Position numbers and translations under genes: made by a program
Assembly: GCF_001008165.2 (NCBI RefSeq)
Contig: NZ_CP011452.2
Coordinates: forward strand, 1,240,001 to 1,304,000
Direction of reading: 5' to 3'
DNA length: 64,000 bases
Source of the DNA: Croceibacterium atlanticum
GTDB lineage: Bacteria > Pseudomonadota > Alphaproteobacteria > Sphingomonadales > Sphingomonadaceae
In this document: piece by piece, positions 44,990 to 53,854 of the stretch
How the letters are laid out: each line of letters begins with the position of its first letter
Numbering within the stretch: the stretch's first letter is position 1
The notes under the pieces: model-generated
Told to the model about the DNA's origin: nothing
Database searches by the model: none
The model's input: only the letters and a program-made list of their open reading frames with translations

Positions 44990-45074
44990 CGCTGTATGAC
45001 GTGCGAAAGGTAGCAAGCGAAGTTTGTTGCAAAAAACGCACAAGGGAGGAAATATTGGTGCAGCGCAACAAAAA

Positions 45075-45091
45075 ATATGATTTCGTCATAT
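45075..45091. promoter_or_regulatory. dyad ATATGA-N5-TCATAT, possible LysR-type site
   Basis: A 17-base dyad about 90 bases upstream of the lysR ATG in an AT-rich stretch. It contains a T-N11-A spacing typical of LysR regulators. A second inverted repeat, TTTGTTGC (45023-45030) / GCAACAAA (45065-45072), lies just upstream and may be the corC-end hairpin or another binding element. Confidence 0.4.
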
Positions 45092-45181
45092 CAATGATTT
45101 GAGGAATTTGCTGTCCAATTTTCCCCCGCAGCGCATCACAAGCAGCTCGACACAGTTGCATTTTTCTGAACATTAGATCCG

Positions 45182-46063
45182 ATGCGCCGCCTCCCCCCCT
45201 TAAGGGCGCTCGAAGCTTTCGTGCGTGTGGTTCGCCTGGGCTCTGCCCGCGCGGCCTCGGACGAACTCGGGCTCAGCCCGTCCGCCCTTTCCCGCCGGAT
45301 TGCCAATCTTGAAGATTTCACCGGCAAGAAGATGTTTTCCCGCACCGGCCAGGCAATGAAGCTGACCGATGAAGGGCGCGCATTCTACGATTCAGTCGCC
45401 CCGCATCTGGAAGCGCTGGCCGTGGCGGTGGAAGCGCAGTCGGAAAATCTGCAATTGCTGCGCCTGCGGCTGGGCGTCCTGCCCCTGTTCGGAACGCAGC
45501 GCCTGTTCCCCCGTCTGCCGGAACTGCGCCAGTTGCATCCGCGGCTGCATATCGACATCGACACCGGCCCGCATCTGATCGACCGGGTGGGCGATACGCT
45601 GGATGCGGCGATCATCCTGATGACGGAACCGAACGCCAATTATCACGGCGTCCAGCTGGACCAGAACACCGTCCACGCGATCTGCAACAAGACATTGGCA
45701 GAAGAACTCGGCCCCAGCCCCGGCATTCCCGAACTGGAGAAGCAGACCTTCCTGCTCCACACGGACATGCCGCTGAGCTTCGACGCCTGGAAGAAGGCGC
45801 TTGGTTACGAAGCGCTGCAACCAAGCGCGATAGACCATTACGATTCCGGCCAGCTGATTCTGGAAGCGGCCGCACAGGGCCTGGGCGTGGCCATGATGCA
45901 TGACGACCACATGCGCCGGAACAACGATCCGCGGCTGGCCAAACTGTTCGACGGGCTACAGGTCGAAAGCCCATACAGCTATTGGTTTGTCTGCCGCCCG
46001 GTCGATCTGGAAACCCGCCCGGTGCGGATATTCCACGACTGGCTGGTCAAGGCAGGTCTGTAG
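45182..46063 (+). CDS. LysR family transcriptional regulator (GcvA-like)
   Basis: A 293-residue LysR-type regulator. The N-terminal winged helix reads LRALEAFVRVVRLGSARAAS (exactly twenty residues) and LGLSPSALSRRIANLEDFTG (exactly twenty residues); the effector domain follows, with the late block AAAQGLGVAMMHDDHMRRN. The PPLRALEAF start and overall layout match the GcvA branch. Its neighbour on the same strand, 69 bases away, is a secreted NTF2-like protein that may be a target. The effector is unknown. Confidence 0.92.
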   Translation: MRRLPPLRALEAFVRVVRLGSARAASDELGLSPSALSRRIANLEDFTGKKMFSRTGQAMKLTDEGRAFYDSVAPHLEALAVAVEAQSENLQLLRLRLGVLPLFGTQRLFPRLPELRQLHPRLHIDIDTGPHLIDRVGDTLDAAIILMTEPNANYHGVQLDQNTVHAICNKTLAEELGPSPGIPELEKQTFLLHTDMPLSFDAWKKALGYEALQPSAIDHYDSGQLILEAAAQGLGVAMMHDDHMRRNNDPRLAKLFDGLQVESPYSYWFVCRPVDLETRPVRIFHDWLVKAGL

Positions 46064-46132
46064 AAGGCACAAGACGAAATCGGGCAAATGGTAAAGACCG
46101 GCCCGGAAATTGGACAAAATGGGGAGAATTCG

Positions 46133-47110
46133 ATGAGACTGAGCCTGAAACTTCTGGCGGCAGCGAGTGTGCTGGCCACCCTTTCCACACCAGCCGCCGC
46201 CCAGATGCGGGCGTTGAGCGATCCGGTGGAGGCGCATCCCGATCCGGAATCGCTGTTCACCAGCAGCGATCCCGAACTTCACCGCAACAAGCAGGCAACG
46301 CTGCACATCATGCGCGAATTGCTGCAATGCGACCAGTGGGGCCGCGCCGGCGAATGGCTGACGGATCGTTATATCCAGCACAACCCGCTCGCCGCTTCGG
46401 GGCTGGAAGGCGTGCAACGTTATTTCATCGAGATTGCGGGGCGCAAGCCGAAGGAAAATTGCGAAAAGCTGACCAATCCGATCGTCGCCGTTCAGGCGGA
46501 GGATGATTTCGTCACCGTGCTGACCAAGCGCGAAGTCCCCTATGCCGACGATCCGACGAAGAGCTACACCACGACCTGGTTCGATACCTGGCGCTTCGTT
46601 GACGGCAAGGCGGACGAACATTGGGATCCGGCCACGCTTCCCACCGGCACCCCGCCCCAGGCAATGGATGTGGACGCGGTGCTGCTGGAAGCGAAGGAAA
46701 GCGCCGCGATCGAGAAACTGATGTGGGACTATGTCCGCGCGGCCGATACGCTGAATGCCGATGAATATGTGACCGTGTTCACCGAAGACGGTTCCTTCCA
46801 GGCGACGAAGGGCCGCGACGCGCTGCACAAGATGATTTCCGACATGAAGGTCAGCATGGACAAGCGCCGCGCCGATGGCCAGCTATCCGGCGCGATGCAT
46901 CATGTGATGTCCAACCAGCATATCGAATTCCTTTCCCCCACCCGGGCCCGGGTTCACTATTACTGGCAGACCGTGTTCGGCGGACCGGCCGGCAGCGAAA
47001 CCCCGCCCAGGGTCGCCGCAGTAGGCAATGGCGTGGACGATGTGGTGAAGAAGGACGGCAAGTGGCTGATCATGAGCCGCAATGTCGCGCCGAGTGCGGA
47101 GCAGGAATAG
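46133..47110 (+). CDS. secreted tandem NTF2/SnoaL-like protein
   Basis: A 325-residue exported protein with a signal peptide ending at AAAQ (residue 24). Two NTF2-like domains follow: the first (about residues 45-180) resembles SnoaL-like aldol-type proteins with WLTDRYIQHNPLAASGLEGV (exactly twenty residues), and the second (about 195-320) is a SnoaL_4-like domain with KLMWDYVRAADTLNADEYVT (exactly twenty residues) and FTEDGSFQATKGRDAL. Start ATG 46133 has GGGGAGAAT upstream. It lies downstream of lysR and ends at a strong terminator. Its activity is unknown; the architecture is distinct from the cytoplasmic tandem protein at 9116. Confidence 0.82.
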   Translation: MRLSLKLLAAASVLATLSTPAAAQMRALSDPVEAHPDPESLFTSSDPELHRNKQATLHIMRELLQCDQWGRAGEWLTDRYIQHNPLAASGLEGVQRYFIEIAGRKPKENCEKLTNPIVAVQAEDDFVTVLTKREVPYADDPTKSYTTTWFDTWRFVDGKADEHWDPATLPTGTPPQAMDVDAVLLEAKESAAIEKLMWDYVRAADTLNADEYVTVFTEDGSFQATKGRDALHKMISDMKVSMDKRRADGQLSGAMHHVMSNQHIEFLSPTRARVHYYWQTVFGGPAGSETPPRVAAVGNGVDDVVKKDGKWLIMSRNVAPSAEQE

Positions 47111-47133
47111 GCGTCGATCTGCATGACCAAATA

Positions 47134-47161
47134 AAAAGGGGCGCCCCGCGGCGCCCCTTTT
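47134..47161. terminator. bidirectional hairpin terminator
   Basis: Perfect stem AAAAGGGGCGCC (47134-47145) / GGCGCCCCTTTT (47150-47161) with loop ccgc, between the NTF2-like gene (plus) and the cyclophilin gene (minus). Confidence 0.92.
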
Positions 47162-47182
47162 CATATCGATTGCCTGCCGGTT

Positions 47183-47647
47183 TCAGGAAACCGTGGCTTT
47201 CACGATCTTGCCCGGTTCCTGCGGCGGTTCGCCCTTGGGCAGCGCGTCGACATGTTCCATCCCGCTCTCGACCTGGCCCCAGACGGTGTACTGCCCATCC
47301 AGGAAATGCGCATCGTCGAAGCAGATGAAGAACTGGCTGTTCGCACTGTCGGGAACCTGGGTGCGCGCCATGGAGCAAGTGCCGCGCATATGCGGTTCGG
47401 CGTTGAATTCCGCCTTCAGGTCGGGCTTGTCGCTGCCGCCCATGCCGGTGCCGGTCGGATCGCCGCCCTGCGCCATGAAGCCGGGGATCACACGGTGGAA
47501 GACGACACCGTCATAGAAACCATCCTTGGCAAGTTCGGTAATACGTTCGACATGTCCGGGCGCCAGATCGGGACGCAGCTTGATCACGACATCGCCGCCC
47601 TTTCCGTTTCCGGTATCCAGCGTCAGTGTCAGCTTTTCGTCGGCCAT
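47183..47647 (-). CDS. cyclophilin-type peptidyl-prolyl cis-trans isomerase
   Basis: A 154-residue cytoplasmic PPIase of the PpiB type. Active-site and family motifs: FYDGVVFHRVIPGFMAQGGD (exactly twenty residues) with the catalytic Arg, GTGMGGSDKPDLKAEF, SMARTQVPDSANSQFFICF and FLDGQYTVWGQVESG. No signal peptide is present. It is divergent from mgtE with about 100 bases between the starts. Confidence 0.95.
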   Translation of the reverse strand: MADEKLTLTLDTGNGKGGDVVIKLRPDLAPGHVERITELAKDGFYDGVVFHRVIPGFMAQGGDPTGTGMGGSDKPDLKAEFNAEPHMRGTCSMARTQVPDSANSQFFICFDDAHFLDGQYTVWGQVESGMEHVDALPKGEPPQEPGKIVKATVS

Positions 47648-47745
47648 CTAAGATCTCCTCTCGGGTTTCGCGGGCGATATAGGGAAGTGTGCGGCATTGT
47701 CACCCGTCGCTTGCTTTTGCGGCGCACAAGAATAGGACCGGGGGC

Positions 47746-49158
47746 ATGGCCGAACACGACATCAGAGAGCTGGAAGAGGAGCTTCCCCGCGAGGAAGACG
47801 AACAGCTCGACGAGGAAAACCGGCTGAAACCGGAATTCGTCGATTCGGTAATCGAAGCCGTCGACGAAGGCGACGAATCCCGCGCTTACGAGCTGGTCGA
47901 ACCGCTCCACCCGGCCGACATCGCCGATCTTCTGGAATTGTTGCAGCCGGAACGGCGCCACATGCTGGCGGCTGCGATCACCGATCTGATGACGGCCGAA
48001 GTCGTCTCCGAGCTGAATGATTATGTCCGCGACGACATGATCGAGGCGCTGCCACCCGAAGCGGTGGCGGAAATCGCCGAACAGCTGGATACGGACGATG
48101 CCGTCCAGCTGATCGAGGATCTCGACCCGGCCGAACAGCGCGCCATCCTGGCGGAGATGGAACCGGAAGACCGCGCGGCCATCGAAAACGCGCTGTCCTA
48201 TCCGGAAGAAACCGCTGGCCGCCTGATGCAGCGCGAGCTGGTGGCCGTGCCGGAACACCTGACCGTCGGCGACCTGATCGATTATCTGCGCGACAATGAC
48301 GATCTGCCGACGGAATTCTTTGAAGTCTTCATCGTCGATCATCGCCACCGCCCGGTGGGCAGTTGCCAGCTGTCCTGGATCCTGCGCTGCCCGCGCCATA
48401 TCGCGCTGAGCGACGTGATGCTGCGCGACCAGACGCTGATCCCGGTCGATATGGACCAGGAAGAAGTCGCCCTTCGGTTCCAGAAATATGCGCTGATTTC
48501 CGCCGCCGTGGTGGATGAAGGCGGACGCCTGGTCGGCCAGCTGACCGTCGACGATATCGTACATATCATCCAGGAAGAAGCCGGCGAGGACGCCCTGCTG
48601 ATGAGCGGCGCGGGCGAAGGCGACATCAACGAACCGATCCGCGATGCCTATTGGGCGCGCGTGCGCTGGCTGGTCGCCAATCTGGGCACCGCCCTGATCG
48701 CCAGCGTGATCATCGCCACATTCGATTCGGCCATCGCGCAATTGACCGCGCTGGCCATTCTGATGCCGATCGTGCCTTCTCTCGGCGGCAATGCGGGCAC
48801 GCAGACAATGGCGGTGACTGTCCGCGCCATTGCCACCAACCAGCTGACCCGGTCCAATACGCGGCGCATGCTGGGCCGAGAATTCCGCGTCGCCCTGCTG
48901 AATGGCGCAACAGTGGCCGTGGTGATCGGTATCGGCGTGGCGGCCGTGTTCACGCCGATGCTGGGCCTCGTGATCGCCGCAGCCATGATCATCAATATTC
49001 TCACCGCCGGGCTGGCCGGGGTGGCGGTGCCCGTTCTGTTCGACCGGGTGGGGCAGGATCCCGCGGTGGCAAGCAGCGTCTTCGTGACGATGATCACCGA
49101 TTCCATGGGCTTTTTCGCCTTTCTCGGCCTCGCCGTGGCGAGCGGCATGGTCGCCTGA
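47746..49158 (+). CDS. mgtE: magnesium transporter MgtE
   Basis: A 470-residue Mg2+ channel. It has the MgtE N superhelical domain (LHPADIADLLELLQPERRHM, exactly twenty residues, and related repeats), two CBS domains (about residues 150-270), the connecting plug helix and a five-helix pore domain with MPIVPSLGGNAGTQTMAVTV (exactly twenty residues), the classical selectivity region, and a final MITDSMGFFAFLGLA. No Mg2+ riboswitch is recognised upstream. ATG 47746 is used; the frame is open further upstream without similarity. Confidence 0.95.
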   Translation: MAEHDIRELEEELPREEDEQLDEENRLKPEFVDSVIEAVDEGDESRAYELVEPLHPADIADLLELLQPERRHMLAAAITDLMTAEVVSELNDYVRDDMIEALPPEAVAEIAEQLDTDDAVQLIEDLDPAEQRAILAEMEPEDRAAIENALSYPEETAGRLMQRELVAVPEHLTVGDLIDYLRDNDDLPTEFFEVFIVDHRHRPVGSCQLSWILRCPRHIALSDVMLRDQTLIPVDMDQEEVALRFQKYALISAAVVDEGGRLVGQLTVDDIVHIIQEEAGEDALLMSGAGEGDINEPIRDAYWARVRWLVANLGTALIASVIIATFDSAIAQLTALAILMPIVPSLGGNAGTQTMAVTVRAIATNQLTRSNTRRMLGREFRVALLNGATVAVVIGIGVAAVFTPMLGLVIAAAMIINILTAGLAGVAVPVLFDRVGQDPAVASSVFVTMITDSMGFFAFLGLAVASGMVA

Positions 49159-49257
49159 CCCCGCGCGCTGGAACAGTTGGAACGCTGTTCCAGCCACAAG
49201 CAATTGTCCCTCCACTCGCATCTCGCAAATGCGCTGCGGCATCCCTATCTCGGCATC

Positions 49258-49650
49258 ATGCCGCTCAGCATGACCAAGATCGCCTATCGTTCGGGCAGTG
49301 TCGAAAATCTGCGCAAATGGGTCGAATCCGGGGACGAGGCGCATATGACCACGCGCTATCTGCCCAAACGCCATGAAGAGATGATTGGCGGTTCACTTTA
49401 CTGGATCATCGAACATGCGCTGGTCGCGCGCAGCGAGATATTGGGTTTCCAGCAACGCGACGATGGCCGCTGGACCATCCGCCTGGCGCCCAAGCTCGTC
49501 CTCGTCCGGCCCAAGGCCAAGCGCGCCCACCAGGGCTGGCGCTATCTTGAAGAAAAGGATGCGCCCCCCGATCTGGCTGACGGGGAAATGAGCGGCGACG
49601 TGCTGCCGGGCAAGCTGGTCAGGGAACTGGGGAAGCTGGGGCTGGTATAG
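49258..49650 (+). CDS. DUF1489 family protein
   Basis: A 130-residue cytoplasmic protein of the DUF1489 family, common in alphaproteobacteria and of unknown role. The sequence shows MTKIAYRSGSVENLRKWVES (exactly twenty residues), TRYLPKRHEEMIGGSLYWII (exactly twenty residues), the KRAHQGWRYLEEKDAPPDL block and a final GKLVRELGKLGLV, all family-like. ATG 49258 is chosen because family similarity starts at MPLSMTKIA. Its end overlaps the convergent arylamine N-acetyltransferase gene by 32 bases. Confidence 0.88.
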   Translation: MPLSMTKIAYRSGSVENLRKWVESGDEAHMTTRYLPKRHEEMIGGSLYWIIEHALVARSEILGFQQRDDGRWTIRLAPKLVLVRPKAKRAHQGWRYLEEKDAPPDLADGEMSGDVLPGKLVRELGKLGLV

Positions 49651-50440
49651 CGGCCTCGCGCTCCATCACGATGCGCCAGAGCGGCTGCGGGTCCAGCGGC
49701 ACGCGGAACCTGTTGCGGGCAAGATCGGCCCATTCCTCGAAATGCTGGATCTCCCTTATTTCCTGCCCTTCCGGCGCGGAAATGGTCAGGATCCGGTCAC
49801 GCATCGCCCAGTGCCGGTCCCCGTCGCGGATCTGCATGGTCATCCGCCCCACGAAATTGGATGCGGGATTGCTGCGCTGCCATTCGCATTTGGCGGAAAG
49901 CAATTCTTCATCCGCCTCCTCTGCCGTGAAATCGAACCAGAAAGGGGCCGCGCCGCACCCCTCCTCGGTAAAACGCCACATTCCATCCGCCGTCTTGCCA
50001 AGGGACACGCGAAAGGGGCTGTCTTCCCGTGCGCCTTCTTCCAGCGGCAGTGGCCCGGCCAGCTTTGATCCGAAACCGGCATCGACAAGCCAGTCCCGCC
50101 CTTCGCATTGGACGATCAGCGCCAGATGGCCACCCATTGCCGCGCTCGTCCCTTCTTCGCGCAATACACCGCAGGCGATCCGCCGCACGGCAAAGCCCGC
50201 CAGCGACAGGGCGGAGCCAAGCACGGCATTCTGTTCGTAACACCAGCCGCCCCTGCCCTGCCCGACGATCTTGGCCCAAGCCGCATCGGGCGAAGTGCCG
50301 AGCGGGAGGCTGCGCTGCACGTCGAGATTTTCAAACGGGACTGCCGCGATCTGCGCGCCGACCATTGCCTGCAAGCTTGGCAGGTCGGGGCGAATTGTAT
50401 GGTCCAGCCCGATCCGCGCCAGATAATCGCCCAATTCCAT
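49619..50440 (-). CDS. arylamine N-acetyltransferase
   Basis: A 273-residue acetyl-CoA-dependent enzyme of the NAT family. The Cys-His-Asp triad is visible as Cys67 in GRGGWCYEQNAVLG, His105 in AMGGHLALIV and Asp120 in WLVDAGFGSK. FENLDVQ near the N-terminus is also conserved. The ATG at 50440 fits the family start MELGDYLARIGL. It acetylates aromatic amines or hydrazines in vitro in relatives; the natural substrate is unknown. It stands alone on the minus strand. Confidence 0.93.
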   Translation of the reverse strand: MELGDYLARIGLDHTIRPDLPSLQAMVGAQIAAVPFENLDVQRSLPLGTSPDAAWAKIVGQGRGGWCYEQNAVLGSALSLAGFAVRRIACGVLREEGTSAAMGGHLALIVQCEGRDWLVDAGFGSKLAGPLPLEEGAREDSPFRVSLGKTADGMWRFTEEGCGAAPFWFDFTAEEADEELLSAKCEWQRSNPASNFVGRMTMQIRDGDRHWAMRDRILTISAPEGQEIREIQHFEEWADLARNRFRVPLDPQPLWRIVMEREAAIPAPASPVP

Positions 50441-50626
50441 CCCGCACCTCTTTCCCTGCCATATTGCCCCATGCCTATAGCAGAGGATGGCCGGATCGAC
50501 GGCGATCAACTTTCGGTCAGCAATTGCTCCACCGCTCCCTGCGCAGGACGCTATCTGCACTGGAACATCTGCCTGCCCCGCTCCGTTGCATGGGAAAGAG
50601 AATGAGTGAGAGAGAGGAGACATACC

Positions 50627-50875
50627 ATGCCCGAACGCCAGTCCCGCCATCCCGATAACGATCTGATCGACCGTATGCAGCAGGAGGCCCGGCCAGGTCA
50701 GCAAAGCCGATCCGGCGGGGAAGTGAATCGCCGCGTCGGCACCAGGGCAGAACTGAACCGCGCGACCGATCCGGAAGACACCGAACGCCCCACGGGACAG
50801 GACAATCCTGCTGAGGATGCGCAAAAGGGCCCCAAGACCCGTGCGGAAATACAGGATGAGCGCAATAACGCCTAG
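50627..50875 (+). CDS. small hydrophilic hypothetical protein
   Basis: An 82-residue, very polar protein rich in Arg, Glu, Gln and Pro, with no membrane segment or known motif; probably intrinsically disordered. The ATG at 50627 is preceded by a good GAGAGGAGA site, which supports it as a real gene. The last codons overlap the convergent FrnE-like gene by four bases. I do not recognise its family. Confidence 0.6.
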   Translation: MPERQSRHPDNDLIDRMQQEARPGQQSRSGGEVNRRVGTRAELNRATDPEDTERPTGQDNPAEDAQKGPKTRAEIQDERNNA

Positions 50876-51570
50876 GCGTTGCGCACTTCCCCACCGGCCG
50901 CCATCACTGCCGCCTTGCGCAGCATATTGGCATATTCTTCCGGCTCGCGCGCTCCCTGCACCAGATAGCGGCCATTGATGACAAAGCTGGGCACGGAATT
51001 TATGCCCGCTTCCAGCCCGCGCTTTTCTTCCAGCCTGACAGCGATGGCCAGCGCTTCATCGTCAAGAGCCTGCGCCGCGCCGGCCGTATCGAAACCCTCT
51101 TCACCCGCAATGGCGAGGAGGGTTTCGCGTTGCCCGACCGGGCGCCGCTGCTGGAAATGGGCCCGCAACAGGGCCAGCTTCAGCCGGGTTTGTGCTGCCG
51201 GGCCCTGTTCCGCCAGTGCCCAGCGCAGCAGCTTGTGCGCTTCAAACGTATTCCAGGTCATGCCCGGTTCGCCTTCCGGCCCATCGAAGACCATGGGGAA
51301 ACCGACACGTTCAGCCACTTGTTCGATCTGGCCGCGCATCCGCGCCACTTCATCCGGCGTGCGTTTATAGACATCGGCCAGATGCTGTGCCTGGCTCTTC
51401 CCCTCCTGCGGCATGTCAGGGGCGAGTTCAAACGGCATCCAGCGCGTTTCCACCTCCATCTCGCCATCCAGCAGGTCGATCGCCCTGGCGAACTGGGTGT
51501 AGCCGATGGCGCACCACGGGCACATGATGTCCGACCAGATATCGACGGAGATCCTTGGCTTTCCGGTCAT
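50872..51570 (-). CDS. DsbA family oxidoreductase (FrnE-like)
   Basis: A 232-residue cytoplasmic thioredoxin-fold protein with active site Cys17-Pro-Trp-Cys20 in SDIMCPWCAIGYTQF and a cis-Pro in INSVPSFVINGRYLV. The helical insertion typical of FrnE proteins lies between. No signal peptide is present, so it is not a periplasmic DsbA. Its ATG overlaps the nudC stop (ATGA), so it is co-translated with nudC. Confidence 0.92.
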   Translation of the reverse strand: MTGKPRISVDIWSDIMCPWCAIGYTQFARAIDLLDGEMEVETRWMPFELAPDMPQEGKSQAQHLADVYKRTPDEVARMRGQIEQVAERVGFPMVFDGPEGEPGMTWNTFEAHKLLRWALAEQGPAAQTRLKLALLRAHFQQRRPVGQRETLLAIAGEEGFDTAGAAQALDDEALAIAVRLEEKRGLEAGINSVPSFVINGRYLVQGAREPEEYANMLRKAAVMAAGGEVRNA

Positions 51571-52445
51571 ATCGATTGCTCCAGCCACCAGCGCAGCATG
51601 TAATGCGCGATCGCCTGCCGGGGCGGAGGGAGGAAGCTGGCGCTTTCCTTGCCCCTTGCGATCGCTTCGGCAACGGCATCGCGCGTGAACCAGCGCGCAT
51701 CCTCTATTTCCGTCTTGTCGATGGCAAGGGTCGGATCGTCCGTATGCCCGATACAGCCGATCATCAGCTGCGAAGGAAACGGCCAGGGCTGGCTGGCGAT
51801 GTAGCGTATATCGCGCAGGCGCACGCCCGCTTCCTCGAAGGTTTCCCGCGCGACGGCTTCCTCGATCGTTTCGCCGGGTTCCACGAAACCCGCCAGCGCG
51901 GAATAGCTGCGCGGGGGAAAGCGCGACTGGCGGCCCAGCAGCAAACGCCCCTCATGCTGCACCAGCATGATCGCCACGGGATCAACACGCGGGAAATGCT
52001 GCGCCGAACAATTGCCGCAATTGCGTTGCCACCCGCCCTTGGCCGGATGGGTCCGTTCTCCGCAATTGGCGCAGAAACGGTGCCTTGCGTGCCAATCCAG
52101 CAGGCTGCGCGCGCCGCCATATATGGCCAGATCTCCCGCGCTCATCAGGGCAATGGCGTCCCAGCTCTTGCGATGGGCATAGGCCGGGCCGGCATCACCC
52201 GCCGGAGGCACTGCGGCAAAAGCGGCGCGGCCATTGCTGAGGCCGAGAAAGACCAGCTCCGCATCGGCCGGCGCTTCGGCAATGGGCGCCCATTGCAGCA
52301 CGCCCTCCGCATCAATTTCCGGCGCCAGCCCGTCCAGCCTCAGCAACAGGGCATCGGTGCCGGACCGCAATTGCGCCAGCCTGTCCGGATCCGTGCGCAG
52401 ATGGTCCGCCCGGTCGAGAGGCTGATTGCCGAATGCGATCTCCAT
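51567..52445 (-). CDS. nudC: NAD+ diphosphatase NudC
   Basis: A 292-residue Nudix hydrolase that splits NAD(H) and can remove NAD caps from RNA. The zinc ribbon has four Cys in FCANCGERTHPAK and RNCGNCSAQHFPRVDP, the Nudix box is GFVEPGETIEEAVARETFEE (exactly twenty residues) plus AGV, and the NudC-specific SQPWPFPSQLM follows. ATG 52445 overlaps the stop of the upstream hydrolase (TGATG); a GTG one codon earlier is possible. It forms an operon with the serine hydrolase and the FrnE-like gene. Confidence 0.95.
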   Translation of the reverse strand: MEIAFGNQPLDRADHLRTDPDRLAQLRSGTDALLLRLDGLAPEIDAEGVLQWAPIAEAPADAELVFLGLSNGRAAFAAVPPAGDAGPAYAHRKSWDAIALMSAGDLAIYGGARSLLDWHARHRFCANCGERTHPAKGGWQRNCGNCSAQHFPRVDPVAIMLVQHEGRLLLGRQSRFPPRSYSALAGFVEPGETIEEAVARETFEEAGVRLRDIRYIASQPWPFPSQLMIGCIGHTDDPTLAIDKTEIEDARWFTRDAVAEAIARGKESASFLPPPRQAIAHYMLRWWLEQSI

Positions 52446-53758
52446 CACCTGCGGCCCGCATCCCGCGCGGCCGCGGCAAGGAAATCTTCCTGAAGCGAAT
52501 AGAATTGCGCGGGCATATATTGCGAATATTGCCCCTGCCGCAGACCGCTGCCCATATTCACGAAGCCAGTCGTCCCCGCCGCGCCGAACCAGCCGAAATT
52601 CGGCCCATTCGCGGTGCGCACCACGCGCCCGCCCGCGCCGAAGCCGTATGTTGCCGGGTAGATATCCCCCGGCAGCATCGTGTCCGGCAACAGGTCCGAA
52701 GTGCCGATGCGAACCGCCCTCTCGCTCATCACCCGGACGCCATCAATCGCCCCGTAACCGGCCAGCATCATCAGGAAACGGTCATAATCGCGCGGGGAGG
52801 AGACGAGACCCGCCCCGCCAAAGGGAAAGGCCGGCTGGTCGAGATAGATGGATGTGCCCGGCTGGTCGATCGGCAGAAGATTATCGCCCAGCAGGAAGTA
52901 ATTGGCGGTAAGCCGGAACTTCTCTTCCGCAGGCACGCGGAACCAGGTGCTGGCCATGCCGCATGGCCCGAAGATCCGTTCCTGCAGGAAGGCGTCGAAT
53001 GGCTGGCCGGACGCGATCTCTATCACCCGCCCCATCAAATCCAGCCCGACCGAATAGCTCCACCGCGTGCCCGGCTGATAGACCAGCGGCATTTCGGCGA
53101 GCCGGTCAGCGAAAGCGGCCAGGCTTCCCGCCGGGGCACCGCGCAGCAGGCCCGGAATTTCGATCCGGGATATTGCGCCGGGAACCAGCCCCTTTTCCGC
53201 ATAGGCGGCGCCGATCGGCCCCTGCTGCACCATCGAACCATAGCCCAGGCCCGCCGTATGGGTCAGCAGATGGCGGATCGTGATCGGCCGAACCGCCCGT
53301 TCCAGATTATCCGGCGTGATCGCCCCGTCATAAATCTTCTGCACCTGCATATCGGCGAATTTCGGCAGCAGATCCGCCAGCGGCTGATCCAGCGAAAGGC
53401 GGCCTTCATCCACCAGGATCATCGCCGCCATGCCGGTGATCGGCTTGGTCATGGAATAGATGCGATAAAGCGAATCCGGATCGGCCATCCGCTCTGCCAG
53501 AAAACTGTCGCGCCCCTTCGCGATGAAATCGGCTTCCCGCTGCCCCCAGCCCAGCGCACAGACCATGTTCGCGACCTTGCGCTGGCGCACATAATCGGAA
53601 ACCAGCGCCTCCACGCCCGGCCAGCTATCCGCCGGAGACGCGGCCAGCGCCCGTCCGGCGAAGGGAATGTTCAGCATGGCCGCGCCGGTGCCCACAGCGC
53701 CTGCCCCGCGCATGAAGGACCGGCGGGAAAATTCCGCGGAAATGGATGACAGAGACAA
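52445..53758 (-). CDS. serine hydrolase of the class C beta-lactamase family, Tat-exported
   Basis: A 437-residue penicillin-binding-protein-like hydrolase. The nucleophile is in IYSMTKP (SxxK) and the second motif is the Tyr of RWSYSVGLDL; the third KTG-type motif appears as the His/Gly region near the end (FGWFGAAGTTGF). A twin-arginine leader SRRSFMRGAGAVGTGAA is clear. TTG 53758 is chosen as start: it gives a normal Tat leader and has GGGAG ten bases upstream; an ATG at 53854 would give an atypical long leader. The group includes esterases and D-aminopeptidases, so lactamase activity is not implied. Confidence 0.88.
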   Translation of the reverse strand: MSLSSISAEFSRRSFMRGAGAVGTGAAMLNIPFAGRALAASPADSWPGVEALVSDYVRQRKVANMVCALGWGQREADFIAKGRDSFLAERMADPDSLYRIYSMTKPITGMAAMILVDEGRLSLDQPLADLLPKFADMQVQKIYDGAITPDNLERAVRPITIRHLLTHTAGLGYGSMVQQGPIGAAYAEKGLVPGAISRIEIPGLLRGAPAGSLAAFADRLAEMPLVYQPGTRWSYSVGLDLMGRVIEIASGQPFDAFLQERIFGPCGMASTWFRVPAEEKFRLTANYFLLGDNLLPIDQPGTSIYLDQPAFPFGGAGLVSSPRDYDRFLMMLAGYGAIDGVRVMSERAVRIGTSDLLPDTMLPGDIYPATYGFGAGGRVVRTANGPNFGWFGAAGTTGFVNMGSGLRQGQYSQYMPAQFYSLQEDFLAAAARDAGRR

Positions 53759-53832
53759 GGCGACCGCTCCCAGGATTATTTCGCGGCGGAACGTAGCAAG
53801 CGTAAACCGCCAAGAAAACTTGCAATGACCCG

Positions 53833-53854
53833 GTGTCTTATTAATATAAGACAC
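53833..53854. promoter_or_regulatory. perfect 9-bp inverted repeat abutting an ATG
   Basis: GTGTCTTAT (53833-53841) and ATAAGACAC (53846-53854) with centre taat end exactly at the ATG of the small membrane protein gene. A TTGCAA at 53820-53825 and AATATA at 53843-53848, 17 bases apart, read as -35 and -10 elements, so the dyad overlaps the core promoter and the transcript would start at or near the ATG. It also lies in the divergent region of the serine hydrolase gene. Confidence 0.55.

Noticed and set aside
52445-53854. Start of the serine hydrolase at ATG 53854
   Set aside because: It would place a long hydrophobic segment before the twin-arginine leader and run through the promoter dyad; TTG 53758 with a ribosome binding site gives a normal Tat leader.
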